A stretch of 64,000 nucleotides of DNA from Corynebacterium sp. zg-331 (GCF_014267345.1 NZ_JACMYD010000005.1:79989-143988); one strand, 5' to 3'. Shown: positions 52,999-63,804, numbered from the stretch's first letter. Numbers and translations: made by a program. Notes: a model not told the origin generated them from the sequence alone.

Positions 52999-53793
52999 CT
53001 AGGTGAGGTGGTGGAGTAACTGCCGCTGCCTCTCGTAGAACGCAATCGCCGCAGAGGTAGCCACGTTCAGCGAGTCCGTGCCCGGGGCCATGGGAATGCG
53101 GGCCCGCACGTCGGTGGCGCGCATGGCGTGCTCGGTCAGCCCCGGCCCCTCCGCTCCCACCAGAAGGGCCACCTTCTCTGCCCCGGCCAGGGCCTCGGCC
53201 AGGTGCACGGCCTCCGGGTGCGGGGTCATGGATACCAGGCGAAAGCCCGCCGCGCGAACCTCCTCCAGGCGCCGCTGCCAGGTGGTAAAGGTTCCACCCA
53301 GATGGGCAAAGGGCAGGCGTAGCACGTGGCCCATGGACACGCGCACGGAGCGTCGATACAGCGGATCGGCACATCCGTTGCCGAAGAGCACCCCATCGAC
53401 GCCCATGCCCGCCGCGTTGCGGAAGATCGCGCCGATGTTTTCATGATCGCCCACTCCCTCCAACACGGCGAGGGTACGAGCGCCGTCGAGGATCGCCTCG
53501 GGCGCGGGCTCGGGCACCCGCGCGGCGGTGGCCACCAGTCCGCGATGCATGTCAAAACCCACCACGGCCGCCAGGGTCTCCCGACTGACCTCGTAGGCGG
53601 GAACGTCCTCCGGGATCGTCACGGCGTCGAGCTTGGCGGGAAAGCCCACCACCTGCCGCACGGGATAGGTCGATTCCAGCAGGCGGCCTACCACCAGCGG
53701 CCCCTCGGCCACCACCAGGTCCGTGCGCTCGGTGTTTAAGCGACGGATGTCATCGAGCCGGGGGTCTGCGGGATCATCAATGCGTATTCTCAC
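52999..53793 (-). CDS. SpoU/TrmH-family RNA 2'-O-methyltransferase
   Basis: 264 residues from a GTG at 53793. The frame extends to 54021 inside the permease gene, but the short start fits the family. The C-terminal SPOUT knot motifs are present: LEGVGDHENIGAIFRNAAGM, VALLVGAEGPGLTEHAM and IPMAPGTDSLNVATSAAIAF. The N-terminal ~100 residues form the substrate-binding domain. It methylates a ribose 2'-OH in tRNA or rRNA; the exact target cannot be told from sequence. It follows the purine permease by five bases. Confidence 0.88.
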   Translation of the reverse strand: MRIRIDDPADPRLDDIRRLNTERTDLVVAEGPLVVGRLLESTYPVRQVVGFPAKLDAVTIPEDVPAYEVSRETLAAVVGFDMHRGLVATAARVPEPAPEAILDGARTLAVLEGVGDHENIGAIFRNAAGMGVDGVLFGNGCADPLYRRSVRVSMGHVLRLPFAHLGGTFTTWQRRLEEVRAAGFRLVSMTPHPEAVHLAEALAGAEKVALLVGAEGPGLTEHAMRATDVRARIPMAPGTDSLNVATSAAIAFYERQRQLLHHLT

Positions 53794-53798
53794 GGCCG

Positions 53799-55208
53799 CT
53801 ACCCCCGGATCAACGCCATGATCGGATCCATGGCAAAGTACACTACGAACAGCGCCGAGACGAGCCACATGATCCAGTGAACCTGGCGGATCTTGCCCGC
53901 GGCCACGGACATCAGGGTGAAGGTAATGAACCCCACGCCGATGCCGTTGGCGATGGAATAGGTAAAGGGCATGACCACGATGGTGAGAAAGGCCGGCAGC
54001 GCTACCTCGAAGTGATCCCATTCTATATCGCGCACCTGGGCCATCATCATCGCGCCCACCACCACGAGCACCGGGGCGGCGGCCTCGATGGGCACCACGG
54101 AATACAGCGGGGTGAGAAACATCGCCGCCAGGAACAGCAGGCCCGTGACCACGTTGGCCAGCCCGGTACGCGCGCCGTCGCCCACCCCAGCGGCGGAATC
54201 CGCAAAGACGGTGTTCGAGGAGGCCGAGACCGCGCCGCCGATCACCGCGCCCGTGCCCTCGACGATGAGGGCGCGCTTGAGGTCGGGCAGGTTTCCCTGC
54301 TCATCGACGAGCCCGGCCTGCTTGCCCAGCGCCGTCATCGTGCCCATCGCATCAAAGAAATTCGCCAGCACCAGGGTAAACACCAGCAGCGCGGCGGACA
54401 GCGCGCCGATCCGGGCAAAGGCGCCGAAGGGATCCACCTGTCCCACCAGGGAGAGATCCGGCAGCCCACCGAGGGTCTCCGGGAGGTTGGGCACCGCCAG
54501 CGACCAATCCTGCGTGGGCTTGAGCAGCGCCTCCGTGGCCACGGCGACTGCGGTGGTCCCCACGATTCCAAGGAATAGGCCGCCGCGTACCCGGCGCACC
54601 ACCAGCGCCCCGCAGAACAGCACGCCGAGGACGAAGACGAAGGTGGGCCACGTGGCGATCGAACCGCCCACGCCGAGTCCCACCGGCACGGTGGTTCCGG
54701 CGGCATCCGGGACGCGGGTGACAAAGCCCGCGTCCACCAGACCCACGAGCGCGATGAAGGCACCGATGCCCACGCCGATGGCCGCCTTCATCGGCGCCGG
54801 AATCGCATTAAACACCGCCTCCCTGAATCCGCTGACGGCCAGGATCACGATCACGATGCCGTCGAGGACCACCAGGCCCATCGCCTCCGGCCAGGTCAAG
54901 CCCTCCCCCGCCACGAGCGTCACGGCCACCAGGGTGTTGATGCCCAGGCCTGCGGCGATACCGAAGGGGTACCGGGCGATAAGCCCAAAGGCGATGGTCA
55001 TCACGCCCGCGGCCAGGGCCGTGGCGGCGGCCACCCGGGGAATCCCGAGGGTGGTGCCCGTGGGGTCGGCGGTGGTACCCAGGATGAGCGGGTTGAGTAC
55101 CACGATGTAGGCCATGGCGAAAAAGGTCACCACGCCCGCCCTGACCTCGGTGCCGATGCTGGAGCCGCGCTCGGTGATGCGGAAGTAACGATCCAGAGTG
55201 GTAACCAT
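53799..55208 (-). CDS. NCS2 / AzgA-type purine permease
   Basis: 469 residues with about 12-14 hydrophobic helices. AzgA-like features: ITERGSSIGTEVRAGVVTFF, AMAYIVVLNPLILG, ANFFDAMGTMTALGKQAGLV, and GAVSASSNTVFADSAAGVGD. Family members import hypoxanthine, adenine or guanine. AGAAAGCACGCTA before the start is a poor ribosome site. It lies between DUF3027 (27 bases upstream) and the methyltransferase in one minus-strand operon. Confidence 0.87.
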   Translation of the reverse strand: MVTTLDRYFRITERGSSIGTEVRAGVVTFFAMAYIVVLNPLILGTTADPTGTTLGIPRVAAATALAAGVMTIAFGLIARYPFGIAAGLGINTLVAVTLVAGEGLTWPEAMGLVVLDGIVIVILAVSGFREAVFNAIPAPMKAAIGVGIGAFIALVGLVDAGFVTRVPDAAGTTVPVGLGVGGSIATWPTFVFVLGVLFCGALVVRRVRGGLFLGIVGTTAVAVATEALLKPTQDWSLAVPNLPETLGGLPDLSLVGQVDPFGAFARIGALSAALLVFTLVLANFFDAMGTMTALGKQAGLVDEQGNLPDLKRALIVEGTGAVIGGAVSASSNTVFADSAAGVGDGARTGLANVVTGLLFLAAMFLTPLYSVVPIEAAAPVLVVVGAMMMAQVRDIEWDHFEVALPAFLTIVVMPFTYSIANGIGVGFITFTLMSVAAGKIRQVHWIMWLVSALFVVYFAMDPIMALIRG

Positions 55209-55235
55209 TAGCGTGCTTTCTCGTACAAGGGTGAG

Positions 55236-55934
55236 TTAAAAGATCGGGCGCTCATCGTCGAAGGCCCGCGCCGTGGGGCCGGAGCTTTCCCGCGGGGTTT
55301 CCGAGTGTGCCCCGCAGCCGTAGGAGGAGTGCACCAGATGTCCGTCGGCGGAGTATTCGTTGGCGCAGACGCCAAAATTTTTCCCCCACTGCTCCCCGAT
55401 TCTCAGGTAGAAGGCGCAGTTTCCGCAGTGCAGGGCCGCCTTTTCCGCAAACTCGCTGGTGGGGCCGAAATCCCCCGTCCGCCAGCGCTGCCAGGCCTCA
55501 CGCAGCCCCTCCACGCTGAGTTCATGGCCCCGGTCGGTCTTGGTCAGGCGTCGATCATCGGGCTCCGGAGGCATGAGGTCACCGGGGTGCAGATCCCCCG
55601 GTTGAATGCGCTGCGCCCAGGGCACCCACTCGGGTGCTTGCAACGCCTCGCCGTGCGGCGCGGGCACCAGGGATACCTCGTTGACGGTCACCCTGCGGCT
55701 GCCCGGCGCGCAGGCCACCGCCACCTGCCATTCCCACCCGGTATATCCGGGAAGATCGGCGGCAAATCTGTGGATGGCGGCGTGGCGATCCACCGGCTGC
55801 ACCCCCACGTGATCGCCAACCTCCTCGCCCAGTTCCACCAGGGCCTCCGCCGCCACGGCGGTGGCCTGCCGCGAGAACAGCGGGTTCTTCACTCGATCTT
55901 TCTTTCCGTATCGTTGGGTGGGCACGAAGCCCAT
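55236..55934 (-). CDS. DUF3027 family protein
   Basis: 232 residues. The family pattern includes TGWEWQVAVACAPGSRRVTV, VPWAQRIQPGDLHPGDLMPP and the Cys/His-containing LHCGNCAFYLRIGEQWGKNF followed by FGVCANEYSADG, a likely zinc site. It is conserved in actinobacteria next to cold-shock and DUF2771 genes, but its function is unknown. It is divergent from the DUF2771 gene. No signal peptide. Confidence 0.82.
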   Translation of the reverse strand: MGFVPTQRYGKKDRVKNPLFSRQATAVAAEALVELGEEVGDHVGVQPVDRHAAIHRFAADLPGYTGWEWQVAVACAPGSRRVTVNEVSLVPAPHGEALQAPEWVPWAQRIQPGDLHPGDLMPPEPDDRRLTKTDRGHELSVEGLREAWQRWRTGDFGPTSEFAEKAALHCGNCAFYLRIGEQWGKNFGVCANEYSADGHLVHSSYGCGAHSETPRESSGPTARAFDDERPIF

Positions 55935-55978
55935 TATCGCCCACCGGCACCCCGCCGAACTAATTAGACTGGATTTTC

Positions 55979-56518
55979 ATGGCCCCCAGAAAGAAAGGCG
56001 CACACCGCCCCCTGACGCAGATCCTCGCCCTCATCATCACCGTGGTGATCGTGATCGTGGTGCTGTATCTGTTCCAAACCTGGTGGAGCGACCGCCCCGA
56101 TCCCGCGCCACAGGATATTCGGCTCAAGGCCACCGTGGGCGAGCACAGCATGGATCTCTCCCCGTACCTGGTGTGCGAGGTGGGCACCACCTGCGAGGGG
56201 GGCGAGGCACCCATGATCCCCGTGGGTGAGCATGACGACCTCATCCTCGATCTCCCGGAGCCCGTCTACGACCATCACTGGAGCCTGCTGACCATCTACG
56301 ACGACCCCGCCTATAACGACGAGAAGATCTACGAGGGGCACCAACAGCGCTCCGTGACGGTGCCCGGTTCCCTCGATCCCGCCGAGGAGGGCGCCCCACG
56401 CCCGCGGCTCATGGTGGTGGAGGTGAACTCCGCCCTCATCGGCGAGGACGAACAGGGCGACCCCACGCCGATGTCCACGGTGTGGTCCTTGGGCAACGAG
56501 GAAGTTCCTCGCTCTTAG
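55979..56518 (+). CDS. DUF2771 family membrane-anchored protein
   Basis: 179 residues. A basic N-terminus and one membrane helix (ILALIITVVIVIVVLYLFQT) anchor an extracytoplasmic domain with two Cys (YLVCEVGTTCEGG) probably disulfide-bonded. The C-terminal part, RLMVVEVNSALIGEDE, is typical of the family as I know it from corynebacteria. Function is unknown. It overlaps the cold-shock gene by 4 bases tail to tail. Confidence 0.75.
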   Translation: MAPRKKGAHRPLTQILALIITVVIVIVVLYLFQTWWSDRPDPAPQDIRLKATVGEHSMDLSPYLVCEVGTTCEGGEAPMIPVGEHDDLILDLPEPVYDHHWSLLTIYDDPAYNDEKIYEGHQQRSVTVPGSLDPAEEGAPRPRLMVVEVNSALIGEDEQGDPTPMSTVWSLGNEEVPRS

Positions 56519-56895
56519 GCGTCCAGCTCCTTGGCCACGGCGCGGAGTATTTCCGCGACCTGGTGACCGGACTTGCGGTCGGGGAAGCGCCCGGCCCTCA
56601 GGTCTGGCTGAACACGCGCCTCGATCAGAGAAACGACGTCCGCAACCATGCTGTTGAGTTGATCGGGGCTATAGCGGTGGTGCGGCTTGCGCGGCTTGTC
56701 CAGGACGGCGACGCGCAGCGCCTGGGGGCCCCTGCGCCCGGAGGCGAAGTCGAACTCGATGCGCTGCCCAGGATAGAGCTCCGTGACGCCCTCCGGCAGC
56801 ACCTGTTTGCCCACGTAGACGTCCTCATCGCCGGGGTTGGAGACAAAACCGAAACCGCGCTCGGCATCGTACCATTTCACCTTTCCCACGGGCAC
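56515..56895 (-). CDS. Cold-shock protein with C-terminal extension (CspB-like)
   Basis: 126 residues. The N-terminal ~67 residues are a cold-shock domain with RNA-binding motifs GKVKWYDAERGFGFVSNPGD and EDVYVG. The rest is a helical actinobacterial extension (QLNSMVADVVSLIEARVQPD). Corynebacterial CspB has the same length. It should act as an RNA chaperone. AGGTGATCGCTCGTG lies upstream of the ATG at 56895. Confidence 0.9.
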   Translation of the reverse strand: MPVGKVKWYDAERGFGFVSNPGDEDVYVGKQVLPEGVTELYPGQRIEFDFASGRRGPQALRVAVLDKPRKPHHRYSPDQLNSMVADVVSLIEARVQPDLRAGRFPDRKSGHQVAEILRAVAKELDA

Positions 56896-57971
<1,076 letters not shown>

Positions 57972-57980
57972 GGGACACGT

Positions 57981-58020
57981 GGAAGGGCGGGGTCGCTGTC
58001 ACCAGCGACCCCGCCCTTCC
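57981..58020. terminator. Strong terminator after rpf1
   Basis: GGAAGGGCGGGGTCGCTG, loop TCAC, CAGCGACCCCGCCCTTCC form an 18-bp perfect stem nine bases after the rpf1 stop. A minor T-rich stretch follows on the plus strand. It lies between convergent genes and may serve both directions. Confidence 0.85.
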
Positions 58021-58027
58021 CTATTGC

Positions 58028-58219
58028 CTATTTGTTAATGCGGGGGGAGGGGTGCACGTACCCCAGCTCCTCTTGCGGGATCGGGAGGGAGAGTTCGTCC
58101 CCGAAGGGGCTCGATGCCCCCGCGTAGCGACCGATAAGCTCCGTCACCACGTGTCCCTCACCCTCGTAGTGCTGCGGCCAGCCCGGATCGACGTATCCTT
58201 TTTTCTCAACCTTAGACAT
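58028..58219 (-). CDS. Small conserved hypothetical protein
   Basis: 63 residues, starting MSKVEKKGYVDPGWPQHYEG, hydrophilic, with a Pro/Tyr-rich sequence and no domain I recognise. It ends next to the rpf1 terminator and is divergent from the helicase-associated gene. A short gene occupies this position between rpf1 and the XPB block in related genomes as I remember them, which supports it being real. Confidence 0.6.
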   Translation of the reverse strand: MSKVEKKGYVDPGWPQHYEGEGHVVTELIGRYAGASSPFGDELSLPIPQEELGYVHPSPRINK

Positions 58220-58281
58220 ACGCCTATTCTGTCAAAGTTCCCAGCAAAAGGTAACTCACGCTACCCCTCACCGTTACACCC

Positions 58282-60381
58282 ATGCCCCTTTCCTATCAGT
58301 CCTGGCTCCAGACCCGCACTCCCCAGCAGCTCTCCGCTTTGCTGAGGCTGCGCCCCGACACCGCCCTCCCCGTCGCACCCTCGCTCGCCTCGCTGGCCAC
58401 CCGGCTACGGATCCGCTCCTCGGTAACCCGGGTGCTGCGCCGCCTTACCGCGGCCGAGCTCGCCGCCGCCGAGGCCGCTGCGGAGGCAGGGGCGGAGTTT
58501 CACCCCGTCGCGCGCAGCGGCATCGTCGATCGACTTTCTCCTTTCCTGAACCCCGAAGCCGCCGAAGCCGCGCTCGACCGGCTGGAGGAGGCCGGACTGC
58601 TCTACGGCACGGATCACGTGATGCTGCTCAAGGAGGTCTTTGCCAGCCTCCCGCCGGACTGGCGGCTCCTCGAGAACACCACACTTCCGGAGGAAAAAAT
58701 AAAAGAGCGGATTGAGGCGCTGGATCCTCCGCGGCGCGCGATGCTCAACACCCTGGCGGCCTCCGCGGGCGTGGGGATCAGCCGAGAGAACGACCTGGTG
58801 GAGGCCGGGCTGGCCATCCGCGTGGACGAGCGCACCCTGCGCCTGCCCCTGGCGGTGCGCCGGGTGCTGCGCGGGGCCCATCCCGCGCACATCCCCCTGA
58901 CTCCGCCCGCGGGACGAGAGACCTCGGATACCCGCGCCGTCGACGAGGCGGCGGTGGCCGCCGGCCTCGACGCCGTGCGCCTGCTGGCCCAATTGATCGC
59001 CCATCTCGGTACGCGCCCCCTGGTGCTGCTGCGCGCCGGTGGCGTGGGCATTCGGGAGACGCGCCGCCTCGCCCGCAACCTTAGCGTGCCCCTAGAAACG
59101 ACCAAGCGGCTCCTCTGCCTGGCTCAGGCCGCGGGCCTGGTCGCCACCGGAGAACCGGATCCCCTTCCCGACGAGGATCATTCCTACCTCGCCCCCACCC
59201 CGCAAGCCGACGCGTGGCTGGCCGCCGCCCCGGCGCGGCGCCTCGAGACGCTGGTCGCCGGGTGGCGCCGTTCGCGCTGGCGCTACTGGGACGAGGAAAA
59301 GGTCCTGACCGAGGAAGACCCTCGTCTGCCCGCGCTGCGCCGCATCGTGCTCACCCCCTATCTAGCCGCCCCGGCTACCCTCAGCGAGGCCGAAGCGGAG
59401 GCAGCAGCGGTCTTTTACGCACCGGTGATCGCCAGCGGCACCGACCCCGGCCTCCTGGCCCGGTTACGCGCGGAGGCCGAGTGGCTGGGGGCGCTCTCCG
59501 GGGGTGCCGCCACCGCGCTGATCCGCCCGGGCGGAGACCTGGCCGACCTCGTGCCCGCCACCGTGGACCGGGTGATCCTCCAGGCGGATATGACGGCGCT
59601 GGCCCCCGGCCCCTTGGAGCATCCGGTGGAAGCAGAGTTGAGCCTGATGGCGGACCTGGAATCGCCGGGTTTGGCCTCGGTGTATCGCTTCAGCGAGGAC
59701 TCCCTGCGTCGGGCCTTTGACGCCGGGCGTAGCAGCCGCGATCTGCTGGCTTTTCTCTCCGCGCACTGCATAGGATCGCTGCCCCAGGCATTGTCCTACC
59801 TCATCGAGGAGATGGGCGCCCACCACGGCTCGCTGCGCGGAGGCGCCGCCCTGTGCTACGTGCGCTGCGAGGATCCCGCCACACTGCACGCCGCGGTACA
59901 CGCCAGCTCCTCACTGCGTGCGCTGGCCCCCACGGTAGCCATCGCGGAGGTACCCCTGGCGCAGGTGATCGAGGAATTGCAGGCCGCGGGATTACGCCCG
60001 GCCGCCGAGGACGCCTCGGGCATGAGCATCGACCTGCGCCCCGAACCGGCCAGGATCGACGCGACAGGTTCGAGGCGCACAACCCCCGCCGCGAGGCTCA
60101 CCGAGGAACGCATCGCGCAGATCGTGGATCGGCTCCTGGGCGCCGAGCTGGCCTCGGAGGCGACCGAGGAGGCCGAGGATCACGTGGCGGTGCTGAGCGC
60201 GGCGGCACGCGGCGGACGCACCGTGTCGGTCGGTTACGTGGATGCGCGCGGCGCCGCGGTGTGCCGCACGCTGCGGCCCCTGCGGCTGACCGCGGGGCGG
60301 ATGGACGCGATCGATCCCACCAGCGGAACCGCGCACCGCATCGGTCTGCACCGCGTGACCTCCGTAAAGCTAGTACCATGA
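58282..60381 (+). CDS. Helicase-associated protein (XPB/Ssl2 N-terminal-like)
   Basis: 699 residues. It begins MPLSYQSWLQTRTPQQLSAL, the usual opening of the actinobacterial family annotated as helicase-associated. Repeated winged-helix-like stretches occupy the first half (LRIRSSVTRVLRRLTAAELA). Near residue 450 lies VDRVILQADMTALAPGPLEH, related to the XPB/Ssl2 N-terminal domain. The end is a WYL-like segment (GRTVSVGYVDARGAAV). It lies 37 bases upstream of the XPB helicase gene, so the two products probably act together in DNA repair. Confidence 0.82.
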   Translation: MPLSYQSWLQTRTPQQLSALLRLRPDTALPVAPSLASLATRLRIRSSVTRVLRRLTAAELAAAEAAAEAGAEFHPVARSGIVDRLSPFLNPEAAEAALDRLEEAGLLYGTDHVMLLKEVFASLPPDWRLLENTTLPEEKIKERIEALDPPRRAMLNTLAASAGVGISRENDLVEAGLAIRVDERTLRLPLAVRRVLRGAHPAHIPLTPPAGRETSDTRAVDEAAVAAGLDAVRLLAQLIAHLGTRPLVLLRAGGVGIRETRRLARNLSVPLETTKRLLCLAQAAGLVATGEPDPLPDEDHSYLAPTPQADAWLAAAPARRLETLVAGWRRSRWRYWDEEKVLTEEDPRLPALRRIVLTPYLAAPATLSEAEAEAAAVFYAPVIASGTDPGLLARLRAEAEWLGALSGGAATALIRPGGDLADLVPATVDRVILQADMTALAPGPLEHPVEAELSLMADLESPGLASVYRFSEDSLRRAFDAGRSSRDLLAFLSAHCIGSLPQALSYLIEEMGAHHGSLRGGAALCYVRCEDPATLHAAVHASSSLRALAPTVAIAEVPLAQVIEELQAAGLRPAAEDASGMSIDLRPEPARIDATGSRRTTPAARLTEERIAQIVDRLLGAELASEATEEAEDHVAVLSAAARGGRTVSVGYVDARGAAVCRTLRPLRLTAGRMDAIDPTSGTAHRIGLHRVTSVKLVP

Positions 60382-60418
60382 AAGACTCATCTTCCCTCGA
60401 ATAACGTAAAGGAATCGC

Positions 60419-62050
60419 GTGCCCGGCCCCCTCATCGTGCAGTCCGATAAGACCGTGCTCCTTGAAACCGCACACCCTCAGGCCGCCGAGGCCCGCGCCG
60501 CCATTGCCCCCTTCGCCGAGCTCGAACGCGCCCCGGAGCACATCCACACCTACCGGATCACCCCGCTGGCCCTGTGGAACGCACGTGCCGCGGGACACGA
60601 CGCCGAGCAGGCCGTCGACGTGCTAGAGCGCTACTCCAGGTTCCCCGTGCCTCAGGCCCTGCTCATCGACGTCGCGGAGACCATGTCCCGGTACGGCTGC
60701 ACCCGGCTGAGCAAGGATCCTGCCCACGGGTTGGTGCTCGATGCCGATGAGAAGGCGATCATCGAGGAGCTGCTGCGGCACAAGAAGATCGCGCCCATGC
60801 TCGGCGAGCGCCTGGATGACCTCAGCATCCTCGTGCATCCCTCAGAGCGCGGGCGGCTCAAGCAGGAGCTGCTCAAGGTCGGATGGCCCGCCGAGGACCT
60901 CGCCGGATACGTGGACGGGGAATCGCATCCCCTTGCCCTGACCGAGGGCTGGCAGCTGCGCGACTACCAAAGCCAGGCCACCGAGGCCTTCTGGGCCGGT
61001 GGTTCCGGCGTGGTGGTGCTGCCCTGCGGCTCCGGCAAGACCATCGTGGGAGCCGCCACGATGGCCAAGGCCCAGACCACCACGCTCATCCTGGTGACCA
61101 ACACCGTGGCCGGGCGGCAATGGCGCGACGAGCTGCTGCGCCGCACCAGCCTCACGCCCGCGGAAATAGGCGAATATTCCGGGGAGAAAAAGGAGATCCG
61201 CCCCATCACCATCGCCACGTATCAGGTGGTCACGCGTAAGTACAAGGGCGAATACCGGGCGCTGGAGCTGTTCGATTCCCGCGACTGGGGCCTCATCATT
61301 TACGACGAGGTTCACCTGCTGCCCGCCCCGGTGTTCCGCATGACCTCGGATCTCCAGTCGCGGCGTCGGCTCGGTTTGACCGCCACCCTGGTTCGCGAGG
61401 ACGGCCGGGAGGGAGACGTCTTTTCCCTCATCGGCCCTCAGCGTTACGAGGCTGCTTGGAAGGACCTGGAGCACGCCGGATTCATCGCCTCCGCCCGATG
61501 CACGGAGGTGCGCACCGCGATGAGCCAGGAAGAACGCATGGTCTACGCCACCGCCCCGGCACGTGAACACTACCGCATCTCCGCCTGCGCGCAGGCCAAG
61601 GAGGAGGTCGTAGCCGCCCTGCTGCGCAAACACGCCGACCAACCCACCCTCATCATCGGCGCGTACCTCGAACAAATCGAGGGAATCGCCAGCCGACACG
61701 GCATACCCCTGGTCGATGGCTCCACGAGGACCGCGCAGCGGGAACGTGCCTTCCAGCAGTTCCGCTCCGGGGAGATCACCCACCTGGTGGTCTCCAAGGT
61801 GGCAAACTTCTCCATCGACCTGCCCGAGGCCGCCGTGGCCATTCAGGTTTCCGGCACCTTCGGTTCCCGGCAGGAGGAGGCCCAGCGCCTGGGCAGGCTG
61901 CTGCGCCCCAAGGCCGGGGGCGGGGAGGCCCACTTTTATACCGTGGTCACCCGCGATAGCCTGGACGCCCAGTACGCGGTGCACCGCCAGCGATTCCTCG
62001 CCGAGCAGGGATACGCCTACCACATTATCGATGCCGCCGACGTGATCTAA
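60419..62050 (+). CDS. XPB-type DNA repair helicase
   Basis: 543 residues from a GTG at 60419 with AAAGGAATCGC upstream. Superfamily 2 motifs are intact: Walker A LPCGSGKTIVGAATM, DEVH box IIYDEVHLLPAP, RLGLTATLVREDG, and GSRQEEAQRLGRLLRPK (motif VI). The N-terminal ~200 residues include the damage-recognition and thumb-like regions of bacterial XPB (RLSKDPAHGLVLDADEKAI, LRDYQSQATEAFWAGGSGVV). Mycobacterial homologues are 3'-5' helicases. It is followed by DUF3239 after 11 bases. Confidence 0.92.
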   Translation: MPGPLIVQSDKTVLLETAHPQAAEARAAIAPFAELERAPEHIHTYRITPLALWNARAAGHDAEQAVDVLERYSRFPVPQALLIDVAETMSRYGCTRLSKDPAHGLVLDADEKAIIEELLRHKKIAPMLGERLDDLSILVHPSERGRLKQELLKVGWPAEDLAGYVDGESHPLALTEGWQLRDYQSQATEAFWAGGSGVVVLPCGSGKTIVGAATMAKAQTTTLILVTNTVAGRQWRDELLRRTSLTPAEIGEYSGEKKEIRPITIATYQVVTRKYKGEYRALELFDSRDWGLIIYDEVHLLPAPVFRMTSDLQSRRRLGLTATLVREDGREGDVFSLIGPQRYEAAWKDLEHAGFIASARCTEVRTAMSQEERMVYATAPAREHYRISACAQAKEEVVAALLRKHADQPTLIIGAYLEQIEGIASRHGIPLVDGSTRTAQRERAFQQFRSGEITHLVVSKVANFSIDLPEAAVAIQVSGTFGSRQEEAQRLGRLLRPKAGGGEAHFYTVVTRDSLDAQYAVHRQRFLAEQGYAYHIIDAADVI

Positions 62051-62061
62051 GAGGAGACACC

Positions 62062-62697
62062 ATGCCATTTTCCTTCGTCGTGGACGAGGCCTGGGCCAAG
62101 AAAAACAACGAATTGCTGCGCGACACCCGTCGCCTGCGGCTCAGCGCCATCCTCCTGGCCGCAGCACTCCTAGCCGCGGGCCTCGGCTTCGGCCACGCCG
62201 TGGGCGGGGCGGCGGGGGTGCTCATCCTCGCCGTCTTTGCCGTCCTCGCCCTCGTCTTCGTCGCCATCGGGATCGTGGCGCCCCGCAAGGTGGGCGGGGC
62301 ACAACACCTCTACGATTCCTACCCCCTGGTCCCAGCGATCATCGCGGAGGTCAATCCCCGCGACATCGTCCTCATGGCCCTGGTCAATACCACCGTCTCT
62401 CCGCAGGAACCGCCGCGCTGGGCCCTCGCTATCCGCACCGTGACCGCGATCAAGGGCCACCAACGCAAGCGCGGTACCCACGTGCCCGCCGTAGCCGTCT
62501 CCGGGCGACGCACCACCCGTAGCCAGGGAACCTGGGACGAGGTCACCCCCATGCCCATCGCCTGGGGTACCCCGGACCCCGACGTCGTCTCCGCCGCGCG
62601 CAAAGCCATCGACCACCAGCAGTGGGCAATCCTGGATAAAAACCTCACGCGCCTCGACGAGGTGAAGGCTACCCGCCATAATCTCCTACTGCTCTAG
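62062..62697 (+). CDS. DUF3239 family membrane protein
   Basis: 211 residues. Two adjacent membrane helices (about residues 28-48 and 51-72) are followed by a soluble domain with SYPLVPAIIAEVNPRDIVLM and WALAIRTVTAIKGHQRKRGT, the DUF3239 pattern. GAGGAGACACC precedes the ATG. It is conserved in Corynebacterium downstream of the XPB gene. Function is unknown. It overlaps the aminotransferase gene tail to tail by 12 bases. Confidence 0.8.
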   Translation: MPFSFVVDEAWAKKNNELLRDTRRLRLSAILLAAALLAAGLGFGHAVGGAAGVLILAVFAVLALVFVAIGIVAPRKVGGAQHLYDSYPLVPAIIAEVNPRDIVLMALVNTTVSPQEPPRWALAIRTVTAIKGHQRKRGTHVPAVAVSGRRTTRSQGTWDEVTPMPIAWGTPDPDVVSAARKAIDHQQWAILDKNLTRLDEVKATRHNLLLL

Positions 62698-63804
62698 GAG
62701 GCGACACGCCCGCTCCATCGCTTCCTCGCTCTTGCAAAAGGCGAACCGGAAGTACCCCTCCCAGCGCTCGGGGGCATCGCTTAGCGCTCCCACCGGCAGG
62801 GCTACAACGCCCTCCGGCAGCGCCCCCTCGCCCGGCTGGCGGGCAATCAAAAAATACGAGCCCCGGGTGGGGTGCACCTGCCAACCTGCGGCCTCCAGGG
62901 CCGCCGCCAACATCCGCCTGCGCTCGGTCAGCTCCCGGCCCCACCGGGTCACCCAGGGAGCTTCGCTGCGCAGGGCATGGGCCACCGCCGCCTGAAACGG
63001 CGTCGCGCTGACGAAGGTGAGAAACTGCTTGGCCTTCGTCACCGCCTGCACCAGGTTCGTCGGTCCCACGACCCACCCCGTCTTCCACCCCGTCACGTTG
63101 AAGCTCTTGGCCGCCGAGGAGATCGTGATCGTGCGCTCCTCTAGACCGCGCACGCTCGCCGTGGGCACAAACACCTCCCCCAGTGCCAGGAGGCGCTCAT
63201 AGACCTCATCGGAGATCACCGTCAGGTCGTGGCGCACCGCCAGCCGAGACAGGCCTTCTAATTGCTCTGCCGAAAAGAGCGCGCCGGTGGGATTATGCGG
63301 ATTATTCACGATCACCGCCGTGGTGCGGGGGCTGAGTGCGGACTCTATCGCCGCCACGTCTATGGCCCAGGTGTCGCCCCGCGCCGCGAGCGGAACGCTG
63401 CGCCGCACCCCGCCGGCAAAAGAAATAGCCGCCGCGTAGGAATCATAAAAGGGATCGAGGACGATGACCTCGTCCCCGGGATTCACCGTGGCCAATACCG
63501 CCGCCGCGATACCCTCCGTGGCGCCCGAGGTCACGCACACCTGCGTATCCGGATCCCACTCCTGCCCCAGGCGCTCGCGGCGATCCTCCGCGATGGCGTG
63601 GCGCAAAGCCGGGATGCCCGTGAGCGGGGCGTACTGATTATGACCGGCAGCGATTTCCTCCCGAGCGATCGACAGCATGGCCTCCGGGCCGTCTTCGTCG
63701 GGGAATCCCTGGGCGAGATTCACCGCCCTCGTTCGTTGCGCCTTGGCCGAAAGTTCCGCGAAGATCGTCTGGCGCATGGCGGATACGCGATAAGAAATAG
63801 TCAT
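62686..63804 (-). CDS. PLP-dependent class I/II aminotransferase
   Basis: 372 residues from the ATG at 63804 (MTISYRVSAMRQTIFAELSA); the longer frame to 63870 would run through the rRNA terminator. Fold-type I motifs: VNLAQGFPDEDGPEAML, VCVTSGATEGIAAAVLATVN, VIVNNPHNPTGALFS, and the PLP Lys in ISSAAKSFNVTGWKTGWVVG. Close to kynurenine/methionine aminotransferases; the exact amino acid cannot be told. The start lacks a ribosome site and a -10 sits six bases upstream, suggesting leaderless translation. Confidence 0.9.
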   Translation of the reverse strand: MTISYRVSAMRQTIFAELSAKAQRTRAVNLAQGFPDEDGPEAMLSIAREEIAAGHNQYAPLTGIPALRHAIAEDRRERLGQEWDPDTQVCVTSGATEGIAAAVLATVNPGDEVIVLDPFYDSYAAAISFAGGVRRSVPLAARGDTWAIDVAAIESALSPRTTAVIVNNPHNPTGALFSAEQLEGLSRLAVRHDLTVISDEVYERLLALGEVFVPTASVRGLEERTITISSAAKSFNVTGWKTGWVVGPTNLVQAVTKAKQFLTFVSATPFQAAVAHALRSEAPWVTRWGRELTERRRMLAAALEAAGWQVHPTRGSYFLIARQPGEGALPEGVVALPVGALSDAPERWEGYFRFAFCKSEEAMERACRLLEQ